Assembly (NCBI GenBank): GCA_011524395.1
Contig: WTKN01000097.1
Location: 1-59,228 of the forward strand
Direction: 5' to 3'
Source of the DNA: Moorena sp. SS36440bin_2
GTDB taxonomy: Bacteria > Cyanobacteriota > Cyanobacteriia > Cyanobacteriales > Coleofasciculaceae
DNA: 59,228 nt
Below are positions 42,818 to 55,771 of the stretch, piece after piece (positions within the stretch are counted from its first letter, which is position 1; every line of letters begins with the position of its first letter). Both the position numbers and the translations under genes were made by a program. The notes under the pieces were generated by a model that was given only the letters and a program-made list of their open reading frames with translations, searched no databases and had not been told where the DNA came from.

Positions 42818-45800
42818 TTAATTTTCGCCTTTCAGTAAATTTTGGATGGCTTGAAGTTTTGCTGTAATAGCATCTGAAGCTTCATCTAGAGATTGTGGAT
42901 TTAGTTCTAAATCTTCTAATACATTTAACTTTTCTTGGTCTTTACTGTTTTCAACATCAATTTCTTTAACTAACCCTCCTGTAAAAATCTTTTCAGTTAG
43001 GTACTCAGTCAAATCTTGAATATTAGAAAAGCTGAACAAGGTAGCTGTTGATATCGAACAACCTAAACGAGCGTGCAACATATTTCTCAACTCAATTGCC
43101 ATCAAGGAATCCATACCCAGATCAAAGAATCCTAATTTGGGATCTGGAAGTTGAGATGCGGGAAGTCCGAGTAATTTACCAAGTTTAGTTTGAATGTAAC
43201 TAATCAGAAGTTGCTGGCGATCACTTTCTGGTGCCTTGATTAGTTGTCCTAAAAATTCGTCCTTCTGAATTTCTTTTTCTGAGTCTGTTAAAGCAAAATT
43301 TTCTAATGATACAGTATTTATCCCACTAGGCAAGTGTTGCAAAAACTGATGCCAATTTATGGGAAACACTCCTACTTGGTTAACCTGTTTTAATAACAAT
43401 TCTTCTAATACCTGGCAACCTTGTTCTGGCTCAATTGCACTCATTCCAGTTTTCCCAATCAGACTTGGAGCTTGAGCGCTCAAACGAGCTGCCATTCCTC
43501 CTTTGCCCCACATTCCCCAGTTAATACTTAATCCATGTAATCCCATTCCTTGGCGATAGTGAGCTAAAGCATCCATAAAAGCATTAGCGGCGGCATAATT
43601 CCCTTGACCAGCAGAACCAATTAGGGATGCTATTGAGGAGAAACATACAAAGAAATCCAACTGTAACCCCTGGGTTAGCTGATGTAAATGCCAAGCACCT
43701 TGAACTTTAGGAGCCATCACTTTCAGAAAACGCTCCCAATTCATTTGCTGTAGAACCCCGTCATCTAAAACTCCGGCTGCATGAATCACACCTCGCAATG
43801 GGGGGAAAGATTTTTGTAGCTGCTCTATAATATTCGCTACATCTTGTTTCTGGGAAATATCTCCTTGTTGAACTAAGATTTTGGCTCCAGCTGTTTCAAG
43901 CTGCAAAATTATTTTCTGAGCAGTTGCTGATGGAGATCGACGTCCAGTTAATACGATATACCGCGCTCCTTTTTGAACCATCCATTGGGCTACTTCTAAT
44001 CCTAATGCTCCCAGACCACCAGTAATTAAATAACTGCTTTTTGCGTCTAGAACAAATTCTTCCGTAGCCAGACTAGCACTTTTTTGTCGGCGTATGAGTC
44101 GAGCTACATATCGAACTCCTTGACGATATGCAATTTGATCTTCAGAATCGGGATTTGAGATTTCCCTAACTAAAGCTGGTACTGCTTCTGAAATATTTGC
44201 CCTGGTTTCTAGATCGATACGTCTACATTGAATTTCTGGATGTTCCTGTGCAATTACTCGACTTAACCCCCATACAGGTGCTTGTTGCAGTTGCACTATT
44301 TCTGAATCTGTTTCTAGGTGCTGTGCTCCTTGGGTAACTATCCACAAAGGGGGTATTTTTGATGCGGTGACCAATGTCTGCAATAGATATAAAACACTAC
44401 CACAACCGAGTTTTTGAGCAGTTTCTAAATCCTCAATTGAGGAACTCAGGTTCCAAAGGTGGACTACCCCTTGCAATTTGCTATGATTGCTCAAAACTTC
44501 CTTTAATAAGTGTTTAAATCCTTCTGGCTCTAAGGGGTTAAGTTGATATTGCTGTTCGTGTAATTGCTTGTAGCTTACACCAGGATAAACTAAAATACAA
44601 TGTTTGTTCTCTTTTGTCAAGGCTTTGGTCAATTCTTGAGTCAAATCATTAGGCTCCCCGAATAGCAACCATATTCCTGGCTCATTCTGAATATTACCTA
44701 AGGTTAAGTCTTTCTGGCGATCTTTGAGGGGTTTCCATTCTAGTTCGTAAAGCCATTGATTGATCGCTACCTCAGAGTAGGAGAGCAGTTGATTCAGAAT
44801 TTCTTGGTTAGACTGATAAATTTCCTCTACTGATCGATGTTCTTGTTTCTGAGCATTCAGTAGTACATAACTGGCTAATTCTTTACGGAGCAATTTTCCA
44901 AGCTGATTATAGGAATGAAAAGCTGCTCTCAGATTATCGTCAGGATTTTGACGATACAAATTATTACTATTTTCTTCAAATTCAGGATCGTATAGGTAGT
45001 TAGCTATCTCCTGACTGATATCTATAGCCCTAATTAGCTGCAAATGATTCTGAGATAGTAGTTCATTCCAAGACTGTTTAGTAATAAAATAGGATGAGGT
45101 TTGCTCATCATCTATGTCTAAATCACTGTTGGCAATGAAATCAGCCAGCACTAAGAATCCTTGTTCGTTAATATGATTACCTATATTGGAGAATAAATCA
45201 TGTTTATTCTTGATGTGATGAGCTACTTCAAATCCAAATACCAAATCGTAGCTTTCAGGAAACTCATCTTTGGAGCTATCTCGATTAAAAAATTTTACCC
45301 GTTCTTGAAGTTGACAAGCATTAATTTTATCCATGGCAAATTTAGCTTGTTCAACAGCAATTGTATAACCAGTCAGTTGTAGATGTGGGTGATTTTTGGC
45401 TAATTTGATTAAATCAGAGCCATATCCACAACCAAAATCTAGAACTTTCTGGCATAATGAGAAATTAACCTTGGCAAAACACAATTCTCTCAATTCTTGC
45501 TGTGCTGCTAGAGCAATCTCCCTAAATCGTTCTAAAAAAGCTGGATCGATAGACAACCTTAACCAAGAAAAACCAGGGACTATTTCTGGAAAAATACCAA
45601 ATGTTAGGAATACTAGATCGGTATGTTCTTGTTCATCCTTTACTAATCCTTCTGTCACACTTCTCAAGGCATTGTAGTAGTCACTAACTACGCCATCTTC
45701 TTTTACCACATTTTTGTGTCTATCAACTAGGATATTTAATAACTTTGGTAGTAATTTTTTATCATCTTCTGTGAGAACTTCTGCTAAACTTATCTCCTGG

Positions 45801-48673
45801 GTTAAACCCTCAATGTCTCCCTGATTTATTAGGTCAATAATTGAGCTAGATATATTTTCATAAATGTTAGGTTTATTTATATTTAGAGAATTTTCAATCC
45901 AATATCGTTGCCTTTGGAATGGATAAGTTGGCAACACTACTTTCTGAAAGATATAATCTCGATACAATCCTACCCAATTTACGTTGATACCTTGTGTATA
46001 TAACTGTCCTAAACTAGATATAATTGACTCCCATTCTGCTAATCCAGGACGTAAAGAAGGCAACCAAATACCTACATCTTCTGGTAAACACTGTCTTCCC
46101 ATACCTAACAAAATGGGCTTTGGTCCACTTTCTAGGAAAATTTGATACCCTTCTTGATGCAGGGTTTTCATACCTTGAGCAAACTTGACAGGTTCACGTA
46201 CATGATTTACCCAGTATTTTCCTGTAGCAATACTCTTATCTGCTCTCGTTCCAGTTATATTTGATATTACTGGTATTTGAGGTTGATTTATTCTGAGTTG
46301 ATTAACTACTGCTTCAAAGTCAGCCAACATTGGTTCCATCAATGGTGAATGGAAAGCATGAGATACCTGTAATTTTTTGGTTTTGATTCCTTCAACTTCT
46401 AGGGTATTACACAGTGCGCCAATGGCCTCACTTTCCCCTGAAATTACTACACTTTGGGGTCCATTAATGGCTGCAATACTTATGCCAGGTGCGGTCAAGG
46501 TCACTTTGTCTACATAGGCACTAATCAGCTTATTCACTCGCTCTTCTGATGCCATCACTGCTACCATTTCACCCCCGGACGGTAACTTTTGCATCAATTC
46601 TCCCCTAGCAGCTATTAGTTTCAGACCATCTTCTAAACTGAAAATTCCTGCTATAGTTGCTGCCACATATTCCCCTACACTGTGACCCATCACTATATCT
46701 GGCTTTATGCCCCAAGATTGCCATAACTGAGCTAGAGCATATTCGATCACAAATAGCACGACTTGGGTATTAGCGGTTTTGTCTAATAAAGATGAATCAA
46801 TTTCATCTGTTTGAGGATATAAAATTGACAGCAGCGGTTTTTCCATCTGCGAACGAAGAATTTGGTCACATTGATCGACAGCTTGGCGGAATATTGACGC
46901 TTGTTGATAAAGCTGTTTTCCCATATTCACATACTGAGAACCTTGACCTGTGAATAGGAATGCCACCTTGGGGGTACTAATTTGTCTAATTTGTCTTTTA
47001 AATACTCCTGTTGCTTCTGCTTGTTTGTTTGTCCAATTGCTAAGTTTTGTAACTAATTCCTGTTGGTTAGAGGCGATGACGGCCAGTCTATGCTCAAAAT
47101 GGGTACGTCCTGTATTGGCCGTGTAACAAATATCGGCTAGGTCTAACTCTTGATGAGTTTCCAGATAACTGTGATAACAACTTACTAACTCATCAAGCGC
47201 TTTTTCTGTCTTCGCCGATAAGGTTAACAAATTAATGGGACGTTTTAAGGAGTCTTCAGGTTGGATTTTTGACTTTTTATTTGCAATTTCACTGGGTGCT
47301 TCTTCTAAAATCATGTGGGTATTAGTTCCACTAATTCCAAAAGAACTAATCCCAGCCAGTCTTTTTCTTTCTCCTTTTAACCAAGCCTTTTCTTCAGTAG
47401 CTACTATTACTGGTATGTCATTCCAGGGAATACGAGGTGATGGTTGTTGCAAATGTAGGTGAGGTGGAATTTTCTCACTTTGTAGAGCTAGCACTACTTT
47501 AATTAAACCGGCAATTCCTGCTGCTCCTTCTAAGTGACCAATATTGCTTTTCACTGAACCGATGACTAAAGGCCGATCTTGGGTTCGATTTTTACCATAC
47601 ACAGACGCTAAAGCTTCTACCTCTATCGGATCTCCCAGAGGTGTACCTGTACCATGACATTCTACATAATCCACATCAGTTGGCTCAACCTGAGCATTAC
47701 TTAGAGCTTGGCGAATTAGTTTTTCTTGGGCAGGCCCATAAGGGACTGTTAAATTACTACTTGGACCATCATGGTTAATTGCAGAACCTCGAATCATAGC
47801 AAGTATGTTGTCACCACTTGCTATTGCATCCGACAAGCGCTTAAGTACAACTACTCCACATCCTTCTCCTCTTCCCATACCATCAGCAGAAGCATCAAAT
47901 GCTTTACAACGTCCGTCTGCAGAGTGCATTTTCGCACTAGATTCCAATAGACTTACCTCTGGGGTTAACATCAAGTTAACCCCTGCTACTATTGCTAGGT
48001 CGCACTCTTGATTGCGTAGACTTTGGCAGGCTAAATGACAGGCCACTAAAGAAGATGAGCAAGTAGTTTCTACTGTTAAGGTGGGTCCATGTACTCCTAG
48101 AAAATGAGCCACTCTCCCTGCTGCTGTAGCCGCATCACTGGCAAAGAAAGGTTCTATTCTACCTGAATTTTTGATTAATTGGGCATAGTCGTAGGTCATC
48201 ATCCCCAAAAATACACCTGTTTGGCTACCTATTAATTTTGTAGGGGATAAGGCACTATATTCTAAACTTTCCCAAATTACCTCTAGAAGTAATCTTTGCT
48301 GAGGATCAAGCCAATTTGCTTCTCGAGGTGAAATTCCGAAAAACTGCGGGTCAAACCGATCTACTTGGTTTAAAAAATTACCATAGCGGGTATACATTTT
48401 CCCTGGTGTATTTGGGTCTGGGTCATAATAAGTATCAATATCCCATCTATCCTTTGGTATTTCACTTCTACCCTCCATACCATTAGACAATATTTCCCAA
48501 AAAGCTTCTGGACGATCACTACCTCCAGGAAATCGGCAACCTAAGCCAATAACTGCAATTGGTTCCGTTAAAGCATTTTCTAAATTCTGGAGTTTAGCTT
48601 TGGTTTTTCTTAACTCAACTAATGCCTTCTTTAATAACTCAATATCATCGATTTTACTGGTATTATTGCTCAT
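42818..48673 (-). CDS. PKS module B: KS-AT-MT (O-MT type?)-KR-ACP
   Basis: This 1951-residue module has an N-terminal docking helix ([18 protein letters not shown]), KS with Cys205 in the unusual context ETTCSSS, and AT with Ser665 and HAFH. Its methyltransferase (about 990-1290, motif [11 protein letters not shown] near 1077, then VAHHIKN) is unlike the C-methyltransferases of A, C and J. It resembles O-methyltransferase domains of cyanobacterial assembly lines. With KR (about 1548-1720, Tyr1693, LDD motif) and no DH, the beta-hydroxyl would become a methoxy group. ACP has Ser1856 in GMDSL. The C-terminal helix differs somewhat from the others. It follows A by 24 nt without a clear Shine-Dalgarno site. 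Confidence 0.92.
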   Translation of the reverse strand: MSNNTSKIDDIELLKKALVELRKTKAKLQNLENALTEPIAVIGLGCRFPGGSDRPEAFWEILSNGMEGRSEIPKDRWDIDTYYDPDPNTPGKMYTRYGNFLNQVDRFDPQFFGISPREANWLDPQQRLLLEVIWESLEYSALSPTKLIGSQTGVFLGMMTYDYAQLIKNSGRIEPFFASDAATAAGRVAHFLGVHGPTLTVETTCSSSLVACHLACQSLRNQECDLAIVAGVNLMLTPEVSLLESSAKMHSADGRCKAFDASADGMGRGEGCGVVVLKRLSDAIASGDNILAMIRGSAINHDGPSSNLTVPYGPAQEKLIRQALSNAQVEPTDVDYVECHGTGTPLGDPIEVEALASVYGKNRTQDRPLVIGSVKSNIGHLEGAAGIAGLIKVVLALQSEKIPPHLHLQQPSPRIPWNDIPVIVATEEKAWLKGERKRLAGISSFGISGTNTHMILEEAPSEIANKKSKIQPEDSLKRPINLLTLSAKTEKALDELVSCYHSYLETHQELDLADICYTANTGRTHFEHRLAVIASNQQELVTKLSNWTNKQAEATGVFKRQIRQISTPKVAFLFTGQGSQYVNMGKQLYQQASIFRQAVDQCDQILRSQMEKPLLSILYPQTDEIDSSLLDKTANTQVVLFVIEYALAQLWQSWGIKPDIVMGHSVGEYVAATIAGIFSLEDGLKLIAARGELMQKLPSGGEMVAVMASEERVNKLISAYVDKVTLTAPGISIAAINGPQSVVISGESEAIGALCNTLEVEGIKTKKLQVSHAFHSPLMEPMLADFEAVVNQLRINQPQIPVISNITGTRADKSIATGKYWVNHVREPVKFAQGMKTLHQEGYQIFLESGPKPILLGMGRQCLPEDVGIWLPSLRPGLAEWESIISSLGQLYTQGINVNWVGLYRDYIFQKVVLPTYPFQRQRYWIENSLNINKPNIYENISSSIIDLINQGDIEGLTQEISLAEVLTEDDKKLLPKLLNILVDRHKNVVKEDGVVSDYYNALRSVTEGLVKDEQEHTDLVFLTFGIFPEIVPGFSWLRLSIDPAFLERFREIALAAQQELRELCFAKVNFSLCQKVLDFGCGYGSDLIKLAKNHPHLQLTGYTIAVEQAKFAMDKINACQLQERVKFFNRDSSKDEFPESYDLVFGFEVAHHIKNKHDLFSNIGNHINEQGFLVLADFIANSDLDIDDEQTSSYFITKQSWNELLSQNHLQLIRAIDISQEIANYLYDPEFEENSNNLYRQNPDDNLRAAFHSYNQLGKLLRKELASYVLLNAQKQEHRSVEEIYQSNQEILNQLLSYSEVAINQWLYELEWKPLKDRQKDLTLGNIQNEPGIWLLFGEPNDLTQELTKALTKENKHCILVYPGVSYKQLHEQQYQLNPLEPEGFKHLLKEVLSNHSKLQGVVHLWNLSSSIEDLETAQKLGCGSVLYLLQTLVTASKIPPLWIVTQGAQHLETDSEIVQLQQAPVWGLSRVIAQEHPEIQCRRIDLETRANISEAVPALVREISNPDSEDQIAYRQGVRYVARLIRRQKSASLATEEFVLDAKSSYLITGGLGALGLEVAQWMVQKGARYIVLTGRRSPSATAQKIILQLETAGAKILVQQGDISQKQDVANIIEQLQKSFPPLRGVIHAAGVLDDGVLQQMNWERFLKVMAPKVQGAWHLHQLTQGLQLDFFVCFSSIASLIGSAGQGNYAAANAFMDALAHYRQGMGLHGLSINWGMWGKGGMAARLSAQAPSLIGKTGMSAIEPEQGCQVLEELLLKQVNQVGVFPINWHQFLQHLPSGINTVSLENFALTDSEKEIQKDEFLGQLIKAPESDRQQLLISYIQTKLGKLLGLPASQLPDPKLGFFDLGMDSLMAIELRNMLHARLGCSISTATLFSFSNIQDLTEYLTEKIFTGGLVKEIDVENSKDQEKLNVLEDLELNPQSLDEASDAITAKLQAIQNLLKGEN

Positions 48674-48697
48674 TTTTTTGAGGATTAAAGGATTAAT

Positions 48698-51600
48698 TTA
48701 ACTGTTTAGTTCTAGTTCTTGAGCTAGTAGTTCAAGTATCTCATCTTTAGATACATTCTCTAACTCTGTAGTTTGAGTCTCTAATTCTGTGATTTTTTCT
48801 TCTGTTGTTTGTTCTATACCAGAAAAATAAGACTTTAAACTATTTTCTATTAAATAATCAGCAAGCGCTTCTACTTTAGGATAATTGAAAACAACATTTG
48901 AAGCGATAGAAAAGCCTAAACTTTTTTGCAGACGACCTTGAATTTCTACAGCCATTAGTGAATCCATACCCTGTTCAAAAAAGCCTTGTTTGATATCAAC
49001 TTGTTGCTGTGGACTTAAGCCCAATACTTGAGCTACCTGATAACTAATATGATTTACTAAAACCTCTCGTCGCTCACTGGGCAAAGTAGCTACTAACTGC
49101 TCTATAAAATCTACTTGGGATGTTGATGAAGTTTGGACATTTTTTCTAAACTCCATAAAAAATGGGGATTCCGTAGCTCTTTCCTGGCAAGTTGACCAGT
49201 CAAGTGGTACTACCCCTACTTCTACACTTGAACTATAGATTAGTCTTTCTAAGGTTTCTAAAACCTGATCTGGGGCGATCGCGCCCACACCCTGGCTTTG
49301 TCCCCTAATATCTGCACCTAGTTCAGCTGCTTTACCCACTTGAGATACTGTGCCCCAATTAATACTCAATCCTGGTAATCCCATGCCTCGGCGATGATAA
49401 GCCAAAGCATCAAGAAAGGCATTAGCCGCACTATGATTTCCCTGACCTGGAGAACCGAACAAAGATGCTATTGAAGAAAACATGACAAAAAAGTCTAATG
49501 ACTGGTTTTGAGTCAATTGATGCAAATTCCATGCTCCTTGGACTTTGGGTTTCATTACTAGATCGAATTTTGACCAATTTTGGTTCTTTAAGACTCCATC
49601 TGATAATACACCCACTGAATGAATTATACCTTTTAATGGTGGTAAAAATTGATTAATGTTCGATAACATTCTCTTCATCGATTCATATTCCGACACATCC
49701 CCTTGTTGCACCGTTACTTCAGCCCCAGCTTGTTCTAACTGTTTTAATTTAGTTTGGGCTGCATCATCTGGGGGACGACGTCCTACTAATACCAAATACT
49801 TAGCTCCTTTCTCCACCATCCAGCGAGCTACGACCAATCCCAAACCTCCCAGACCACCGGTAATTAGATAAGTTTTCTCTCGATCGAAGCTAATAGGTGT
49901 TTCCCTTGGAGTATAGTGGGCATTTACTAACCGAGCTACATAACGAGCATCCTCTCGCAGAGCCACCTGGTCTTCTGTCTCTTCTGACGATATTTCTGAC
50001 CACAGTGTTAACCCTTGACGATCGACACTTTGGTTTGGGTCTAAATCAATCCGCACAGAATTTAGCTCTGGGTGTTCTAAGGAAATCACTTTTCCCATGC
50101 CCCATAATGAAGATTGTGCTATTCCTGGTAGTAAATCACCGTTTTTGACTACTGGCTGCGATCCTTGGGTAACTATCCATAATCTTGGATATTGAGAGAA
50201 TTCTGCTTGAACTAATGCTTGAACTATTGACAATGTTGTACCACAGCCGTACAGAGATAAAGTTTCTAGCTCCTCACTGCTGATATTGGTATCAATTCCT
50301 ACTTCAGTTGTCCAACATTGAACAACTCCATATAAATTTGGTGAGTAAGTTACTAGTTGAGTTAACAGTTGCTGAAAGTCTTCTGGTTTCTGTGGGTTAA
50401 TAGTATATTCTTCTGGTGTCAGTTGTTGATATTCAGAACCGGCAAATACTAACCTACATACTTCTCCTGTTTTTCGTATTTGACTTGCTAAATGTTGAGC
50501 TATTCCTTGGTTATCTGCTAGAATTAACCAGTCTTTCTTTCCTGCTGTTTTATTCTCATCTGCAATTTCCTGTGCCCTTGCTACTATTACTGCCTGATGG
50601 GACAATACTTCTGGTAATATCTCTATCTCTGGTATTGTTTCTACTTCTCCAAAACCTGTTTCTTCCAGCAACTGCTTCCATTTCAATACACTTAGTAAAG
50701 GGTAATCATGTCGCCACTCTACGTCTTTGAATTTCCACCATCCTTCTAATAGCCCAAATATTAAATCCGGTACTCTTTGACGAGTCGTAACTTCCAATAA
50801 TACCAATATTCCTCCATCTGCTAACAATTTTCGCACATTGCTTAAGGTTTCTTTAATTGAAGTTGTGGCATGAAGCACATTGGCTGCAATAATGATATCA
50901 TATTTCTGGTTCTCAAATCCCTGGGGGGCGGGGTCTATTTCTATATCTAGGGTTTGATAACGAATAAATGGATAATCTGAGAATTTTTCTTGAGCTTTTG
51001 TGATAAATAATTTTCCAATATCGGTGAATACATATTCAGTTTGTTCTGCTGGCAGCTCTGGCAGAATATAACTGGTGGTTCCTCCTGTTCCTGCTCCTAT
51101 TTCCAACAACCTGATTCCTCTATCTCCTGGTAATTTCTCTATGGCTGCTGTAATCGTTTTTTCTACTATGGTATTCATTAACTTAGATATAGGAGATTCT
51201 CCATAGATTTTGGTAGCATCTGTTAAATCTCCTTGAGGAAATACCAATTGTACTGGGTCTAATTCACCTCGCAACACCCTACTCAGTTGAGATGCACAAC
51301 GGTGTAAAAGATTAATTTCAGGTATTTTCTGAGGGGACTGATTTTGTTGTACTGGGCTAATTCGGTTTAATGTTTGCTGAACTTGCCACTGCTGTTGAGT
51401 TAAACAAACAATCCCTATTTCTTCAAGAATTTGCAGTAGACGGTTCAATAGTTGTTGATGGTTAGACACAACACCTAAGTGTTGAGCTACTGAGTCTAGA
51501 GACAATTTCTCTCCTGGTTGATAATCCCACCCTAGTTCTACAAACGCTTGTACTATATACTCTGCACTCAAGTTTTCTAAGTAAGTAAAAGTTTCTTGGT

Positions 51601-54600
51601 AGTGTTCTAAATCTGTCGGGGGTAATGATTCTATAATCGTATTGCCAACTTGCTGCTTAATTTCTAATGGTGTTAGCAGGTAATCAGCAGATAGTAAACT
51701 ACAAAAACGAGCTTTAGTTTTCCATTCTACTTCATAAAACCAATTATTGATATCTGATTCTAGAGTTGTTAGCAACAGTTGCGGAGTCGCTTTTCTGCTT
51801 TCAAAACCTTTAACCATAGCTACTAAATGCCCATTTTTATCTAGTAACTGTATGTCTGTTTTCAGGGTATTTTCTAGAGGTGATTGACTTTTGTCTACAT
51901 AGCCATGACACCAAAGTTTATTACTTTCTGGAGGACTATAAAAAATAAATTTTTCAATTCTGAATGGGACAAAGGTTTGATTGTCTTTACTACTATGATT
52001 TAAGCTCAGTGCAGTTAAACTTTGAAAGCACGAATCAAGCAGGGTTGGATGTAGTTGATACTTGTCTATATCCTGGAGTATCTCTGGCAATTTCATTTGG
52101 CACAGAACTTCTCCATCTCCTAGCCATACTTGATTAATCCATCGAAAACTCTCCCCTAATTGAATTTGTCTGTTCGATATCTCCTGGTAAATTTTTTCAC
52201 TCTCTATTTTTTGATGACAACGAGATTGAATTTGTTTAACACTTACTATTATTTTTTTGTTATTACTTGGAATAATTTTACCTGTAGTATGAACAGCCCA
52301 AGAACTGAATTGTTGAGTATTATTTGAATTATTTTGAACCTGAGATTTAACATCTCCATCAAAGCTGATAACTTGAAATGAGTAAGCTCCATCCTGTGGA
52401 CTCAAAGCTACCTGGATAGTACGTATGCCTTGTTCTCGAATTGCTAGACCTTGGGGAAAGATAATATCCTCCAACTCCCATTCTTGAGTGGGAAAGCTTA
52501 GAGATGCTGCTGCCAATAATAGACAAATATGACTAGCTCCAGGAACTACAATTTTTTGATATACGCGATGGTCTGCTAAAAATGGAAGTATCTTGATACT
52601 GAAATTAGACTCAAAGAAAATATCCTTTGAAAGAGGAGATTGGAACTTTTTATCAATTAGAGGATGGAGTTTAACCGAAGATATTGCTTTTGAATCGCTC
52701 CTAACTGTTTCTTTCCAATAACGTTGCTTTTGGAATGGATAAGTGGGTAAAACTACCTTACTACGATTAAACCCCCGGTCAAATCCTGACCAATCTATCT
52801 GCGCCCCCCGTACATATAACTGTCCCAAACTATCAAGCATTTGTTGCCAATCGTCTATTCCTGGACGTAAAGATGGTAACCATATTTTTTGATTATCTGG
52901 CAAACACTGTTGCCCTAGACTTAACAGAATTGGCTTTGGTCCTATTTCTAGGAATACTTCATACCCTTGCTTGGCTAAAGTTTTGATACTTTGGGCAAAT
53001 TTTACGGGGTTTTCCACATGATCTACCCAGTATTGAGCTGTGGTAATTTTTTGAAAAATCTTTTCTCCAGTTACATTTGATATTATGGGAATTTGAGGCT
53101 GATTGTAGGTGACTTCTTTGGCTACATTTTCAAAGGCCACTAACATTGGTTTCATCAGAGGAGAGTGGAAAGCGTGAGAAACTTCTAGATATTTAGTTTT
53201 TATTCCTTCATTTTCTATTCTTCGATTAAGTTCCTCAATGAATTCACTAGCTCCAGAAATAACTACACTTTCAGGTCCATTAATAGCTGCTACTGCTACT
53301 TTTTCTGCATAAGGGGTAATCAGTTGATTCACTTTTTGCTCTGATGCCATTACAGCAAGCATTCTACCTTTAGAGGGCAATTGCTGCATCAATTTGGCAC
53401 GAGTCGCAATCAGTTTTAATCCATCTTCTAGAGTGAAAACTCCTGCTATACACGCAGCTACATATTCTCCTACACTGTGACCTAGGACAACATCTGGTTT
53501 TATTCCCCAGGATTTCCATAACTCAGCTAAGGCATATTCAATAGCAAATATAGCAGGTTGAGTATAAGCTGTTTGTTCTAATAGACTGTAATTTGAATCC
53601 TGTACATCTTGGGAATAAATAACTTTTAGCAGAGACTTTTCTATATAGGAACTTAGGATTTGGTCGCATTTATCTAATGCTTTCCTAAAAACCGGTTGTG
53701 TTTGATACAGTTGCCATCCCATATTTTGATACTGGGAACCTTGACCGGTAAATATAAATGCTACTTTTGTGGAACTTTCACCACTATATAACTGCCCAAA
53801 TAATACTCCTGTAACTTCCTCTTTTGCTTCCAAATTACTAAGTTTTTTAACTAATTCTTGTTGGTCAGAGGCGATGACTGCTAATCTGTGCTTGAATTGA
53901 TTGCGCCCTATATTTGCTGTGTAACAAATATCGGCCAGTTCTAATCCAGGATGAGTTTCTAGATACTTTTGATAACGACTTACTAATTGATTAAGTGCTT
54001 TTTCTGTTTTCGCTGAAAGGCTTAATATATGAATTGGACGCTCTAATGAGTCTTTAGCTGTAACTTTTAATTGAATTGGAGCTTCTTCCAATAAAACATG
54101 GGCATTAGTACCACTCATTCCAAAGGAACTAACCCCTGCAATTCTTGGTTGCTCTCCACGTGGCCAGGGCATCGGTGAGGTAGGAACAACCAAAGGAAAT
54201 TCATTCCAGGGTATATGAGGATTGGGTGTATAAAAGTGTAAATTGGGTGGTATTTCTTCGTGATGCAGTGACATTACGACCTTAATCAGACTAGCTATTC
54301 CAGCTCCTGCTTCTAGGTGGCCAATATTCGTTTTAACAGAACCAATTGCTAAAGGATTCTCCCAATTGCGATGTGGATCGCATAATACCGATGCTAAAGC
54401 TCCTACTTCAATTGGATCTCCCAAGGATGTCCCGGTACCATGAGCTTCTACATAGCTCACCTGAATTGGCTCTACCTTGGCATTTTTTAGAGCTTGATGA
54501 ATTAATTTCTCCTGAGCTATTTGGTTAGGAACCGTTAGACCACTGCTCGGACCATCATGGTTGACTGCCGAACCTCGAATCACAGCCCAAATTATATCTC

Positions 54601-55486
54601 TATCATTAATGGCATCCGAGACTCGCTTCAGTATAACGACTCCACAACCCTCACCTCGACTAAACCCATCTGCTGAGGCATCAAAGGTCTTGCATCGACC
54701 ATCCGGTGAAAGTGCTTTAGCTGTTGACAACAATATTGTTCCTTCCGGTAAAAGGTTAAGGTTGACACCTCCAACTATTGCCAAATTACACTCCCGATTT
54801 CGTAAACTTTGGCAAGCAAGATGTACAGCTAATAAAGAAGAAGAGCAGGATGTATCAATTGACATACTAGGACCTTGCAAGCCAAGAAGGAAGGAAAGAC
54901 GTCCTGAAGCAAAAGATAAACCACTCCCTGTACCATCATATATATTTAGTTGTTCATACTGATTAGAGTCTGATAGTGCCAATCTAGCATATTCTATTTG
55001 TGAAATACCAAAAAAAACTCCTGTTAAACTATTCTCTAAATTTTGAGGTGCTTGTCCCATGTTTTCTAATGCTTCCCAACTAACTTGTAACAACAAACGG
55101 TGTTGAGGGTCAAGGCTGAGAGCTTCTTTAGGAGAAATGCCAAAAAACTGGGGATCAAATTGATCTATATGATGTTGATGTAAGAACCCACCAGCACGGG
55201 TGTAAACTTTGCCAAGCGCTTCAGGATTAGAATCGTATAAATCATCAAGATTCCAACGATCTGAAGGAATTTCAGTAATAGTATCTACACCATGATGTAA
55301 AAGATTCCAAAAATGCTCTAGAGTATTTGCGTCTCCAGGGAAACGACAACCCATACCGACAATAGCAATTGGTTCTTTTTCATTAAAGCGTTCATACGAA
55401 GCTAGCTTGATTCGTGCATCTTTCAAAGCTAAAAGTGCTTTCTGTAAAGGAGAGAGAGATTGTTTATCTTGGTCTTGTATATTCAT
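48698..55486 (-). CDS. PKS module A: KS-AT-DH-cMT-KR-ACP
   Basis: This 2262-residue protein is the first operon gene and the largest module. It has a docking helix pair ([18 protein letters not shown]), KS with Cys214, and AT with Ser671 and HAFH. DH spans about 955-1245 (His973 in [11 protein letters not shown], Asp1151). The C-methyltransferase lies at about 1335-1640 (EIGAGTGGT near 1463) and KR at about 1870-2050. ACP carries Ser2176 in GMDSL, and a docking helix ends the protein. The KR has His2018 in place of the catalytic Tyr (GNHSAAN), as in J. If that KR is inactive, the DH would have no hydroxyl to remove. The DH is nearly the same as in L and the MT as in C, so this module looks like a recombinant. 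No loading domain precedes the KS. The ATG at 55486 has no strong ribosome site. Confidence 0.95.
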   Translation of the reverse strand: MNIQDQDKQSLSPLQKALLALKDARIKLASYERFNEKEPIAIVGMGCRFPGDANTLEHFWNLLHHGVDTITEIPSDRWNLDDLYDSNPEALGKVYTRAGGFLHQHHIDQFDPQFFGISPKEALSLDPQHRLLLQVSWEALENMGQAPQNLENSLTGVFFGISQIEYARLALSDSNQYEQLNIYDGTGSGLSFASGRLSFLLGLQGPSMSIDTSCSSSLLAVHLACQSLRNRECNLAIVGGVNLNLLPEGTILLSTAKALSPDGRCKTFDASADGFSRGEGCGVVILKRVSDAINDRDIIWAVIRGSAVNHDGPSSGLTVPNQIAQEKLIHQALKNAKVEPIQVSYVEAHGTGTSLGDPIEVGALASVLCDPHRNWENPLAIGSVKTNIGHLEAGAGIASLIKVVMSLHHEEIPPNLHFYTPNPHIPWNEFPLVVPTSPMPWPRGEQPRIAGVSSFGMSGTNAHVLLEEAPIQLKVTAKDSLERPIHILSLSAKTEKALNQLVSRYQKYLETHPGLELADICYTANIGRNQFKHRLAVIASDQQELVKKLSNLEAKEEVTGVLFGQLYSGESSTKVAFIFTGQGSQYQNMGWQLYQTQPVFRKALDKCDQILSSYIEKSLLKVIYSQDVQDSNYSLLEQTAYTQPAIFAIEYALAELWKSWGIKPDVVLGHSVGEYVAACIAGVFTLEDGLKLIATRAKLMQQLPSKGRMLAVMASEQKVNQLITPYAEKVAVAAINGPESVVISGASEFIEELNRRIENEGIKTKYLEVSHAFHSPLMKPMLVAFENVAKEVTYNQPQIPIISNVTGEKIFQKITTAQYWVDHVENPVKFAQSIKTLAKQGYEVFLEIGPKPILLSLGQQCLPDNQKIWLPSLRPGIDDWQQMLDSLGQLYVRGAQIDWSGFDRGFNRSKVVLPTYPFQKQRYWKETVRSDSKAISSVKLHPLIDKKFQSPLSKDIFFESNFSIKILPFLADHRVYQKIVVPGASHICLLLAAASLSFPTQEWELEDIIFPQGLAIREQGIRTIQVALSPQDGAYSFQVISFDGDVKSQVQNNSNNTQQFSSWAVHTTGKIIPSNNKKIIVSVKQIQSRCHQKIESEKIYQEISNRQIQLGESFRWINQVWLGDGEVLCQMKLPEILQDIDKYQLHPTLLDSCFQSLTALSLNHSSKDNQTFVPFRIEKFIFYSPPESNKLWCHGYVDKSQSPLENTLKTDIQLLDKNGHLVAMVKGFESRKATPQLLLTTLESDINNWFYEVEWKTKARFCSLLSADYLLTPLEIKQQVGNTIIESLPPTDLEHYQETFTYLENLSAEYIVQAFVELGWDYQPGEKLSLDSVAQHLGVVSNHQQLLNRLLQILEEIGIVCLTQQQWQVQQTLNRISPVQQNQSPQKIPEINLLHRCASQLSRVLRGELDPVQLVFPQGDLTDATKIYGESPISKLMNTIVEKTITAAIEKLPGDRGIRLLEIGAGTGGTTSYILPELPAEQTEYVFTDIGKLFITKAQEKFSDYPFIRYQTLDIEIDPAPQGFENQKYDIIIAANVLHATTSIKETLSNVRKLLADGGILVLLEVTTRQRVPDLIFGLLEGWWKFKDVEWRHDYPLLSVLKWKQLLEETGFGEVETIPEIEILPEVLSHQAVIVARAQEIADENKTAGKKDWLILADNQGIAQHLASQIRKTGEVCRLVFAGSEYQQLTPEEYTINPQKPEDFQQLLTQLVTYSPNLYGVVQCWTTEVGIDTNISSEELETLSLYGCGTTLSIVQALVQAEFSQYPRLWIVTQGSQPVVKNGDLLPGIAQSSLWGMGKVISLEHPELNSVRIDLDPNQSVDRQGLTLWSEISSEETEDQVALREDARYVARLVNAHYTPRETPISFDREKTYLITGGLGGLGLVVARWMVEKGAKYLVLVGRRPPDDAAQTKLKQLEQAGAEVTVQQGDVSEYESMKRMLSNINQFLPPLKGIIHSVGVLSDGVLKNQNWSKFDLVMKPKVQGAWNLHQLTQNQSLDFFVMFSSIASLFGSPGQGNHSAANAFLDALAYHRRGMGLPGLSINWGTVSQVGKAAELGADIRGQSQGVGAIAPDQVLETLERLIYSSSVEVGVVPLDWSTCQERATESPFFMEFRKNVQTSSTSQVDFIEQLVATLPSERREVLVNHISYQVAQVLGLSPQQQVDIKQGFFEQGMDSLMAVEIQGRLQKSLGFSIASNVVFNYPKVEALADYLIENSLKSYFSGIEQTTEEKITELETQTTELENVSKDEILELLAQELELNS

Positions 55487-55562
55487 CAGGACTTACGTAA
55501 AGACGCTATATATAGTACACTATTGTATAATAATTCTGGCGATCTTTTATGATCTGGAATTT

Positions 55563-55596
55563 AGCTCACCGGGTGACAATAACCTCAAAACTATTG
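55563..55596 (-). repeat. Right copy of operon-flanking inverted repeat
   Basis: On the minus strand this reads CAATAGTTTTGAGGTTATTG and continues with TCACCC. It pairs with the element at 140-173 at 29 of 34 positions, in the opposite orientation. It lies 76 nt before the start codon of A, so it could also act as a regulatory site. Confidence 0.6.
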
Positions 55597-55621
55597 TTGG
55601 ATAGTGGGACTTGCACAACTT

Positions 55622-55771
55622 TTAACCCCAAATATAGCCCAAACTGTTTGTGTGAGAGGCAAATACGTCACGATTGTTAGTAAACCAATTACAAAAACGT
55701 AAATAAATAGCTGTATAAAAAGCTAAAAAAGCATAAGTAAATTTATTAAAAGCTTGATTTCCCCATTGCAT
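55622..55771 (-). CDS. Possible 49-residue ORF, unrecognised
   Basis: A short frame starts MQWGNQAFNKFTYAF and ends NSLGYIWG. A TAAGGG lies a few bases before its ATG. I do not recognise it. It is aromatic-rich and could be the C-terminal scrap of a transposase, given the other mobile debris next to it. It may not be expressed. Confidence 0.2.
   Translation of the reverse strand: MQWGNQAFNKFTYAFLAFYTAIYLRFCNWFTNNRDVFASHTNSLGYIWG

Noticed and set aside
48059-48061. Inactive KS in module B because of ETTCSSS instead of DTACSSS
   Set aside because: The catalytic Cys205 and both histidine motifs are present, so the change alone does not argue for loss.
50416-50730. 104-codon Leu-rich frame on the plus strand
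   Set aside because: Antisense to the methyltransferase-KR region of A; the leucine run mirrors Glu/Gln-rich codons on the real strand.
52550-52570. Dead DH in A because the HxxxGxxxxP glycine is Gln
   Set aside because: His973, Pro and Asp1151 remain, and the same Gln occurs in L; the glycine is not catalytic.
54561-54962. 133-codon frame on the plus strand
   Set aside because: It lies wholly inside the KS of module A, antisense, with no recognisable domain; it is a shadow of the coding strand.
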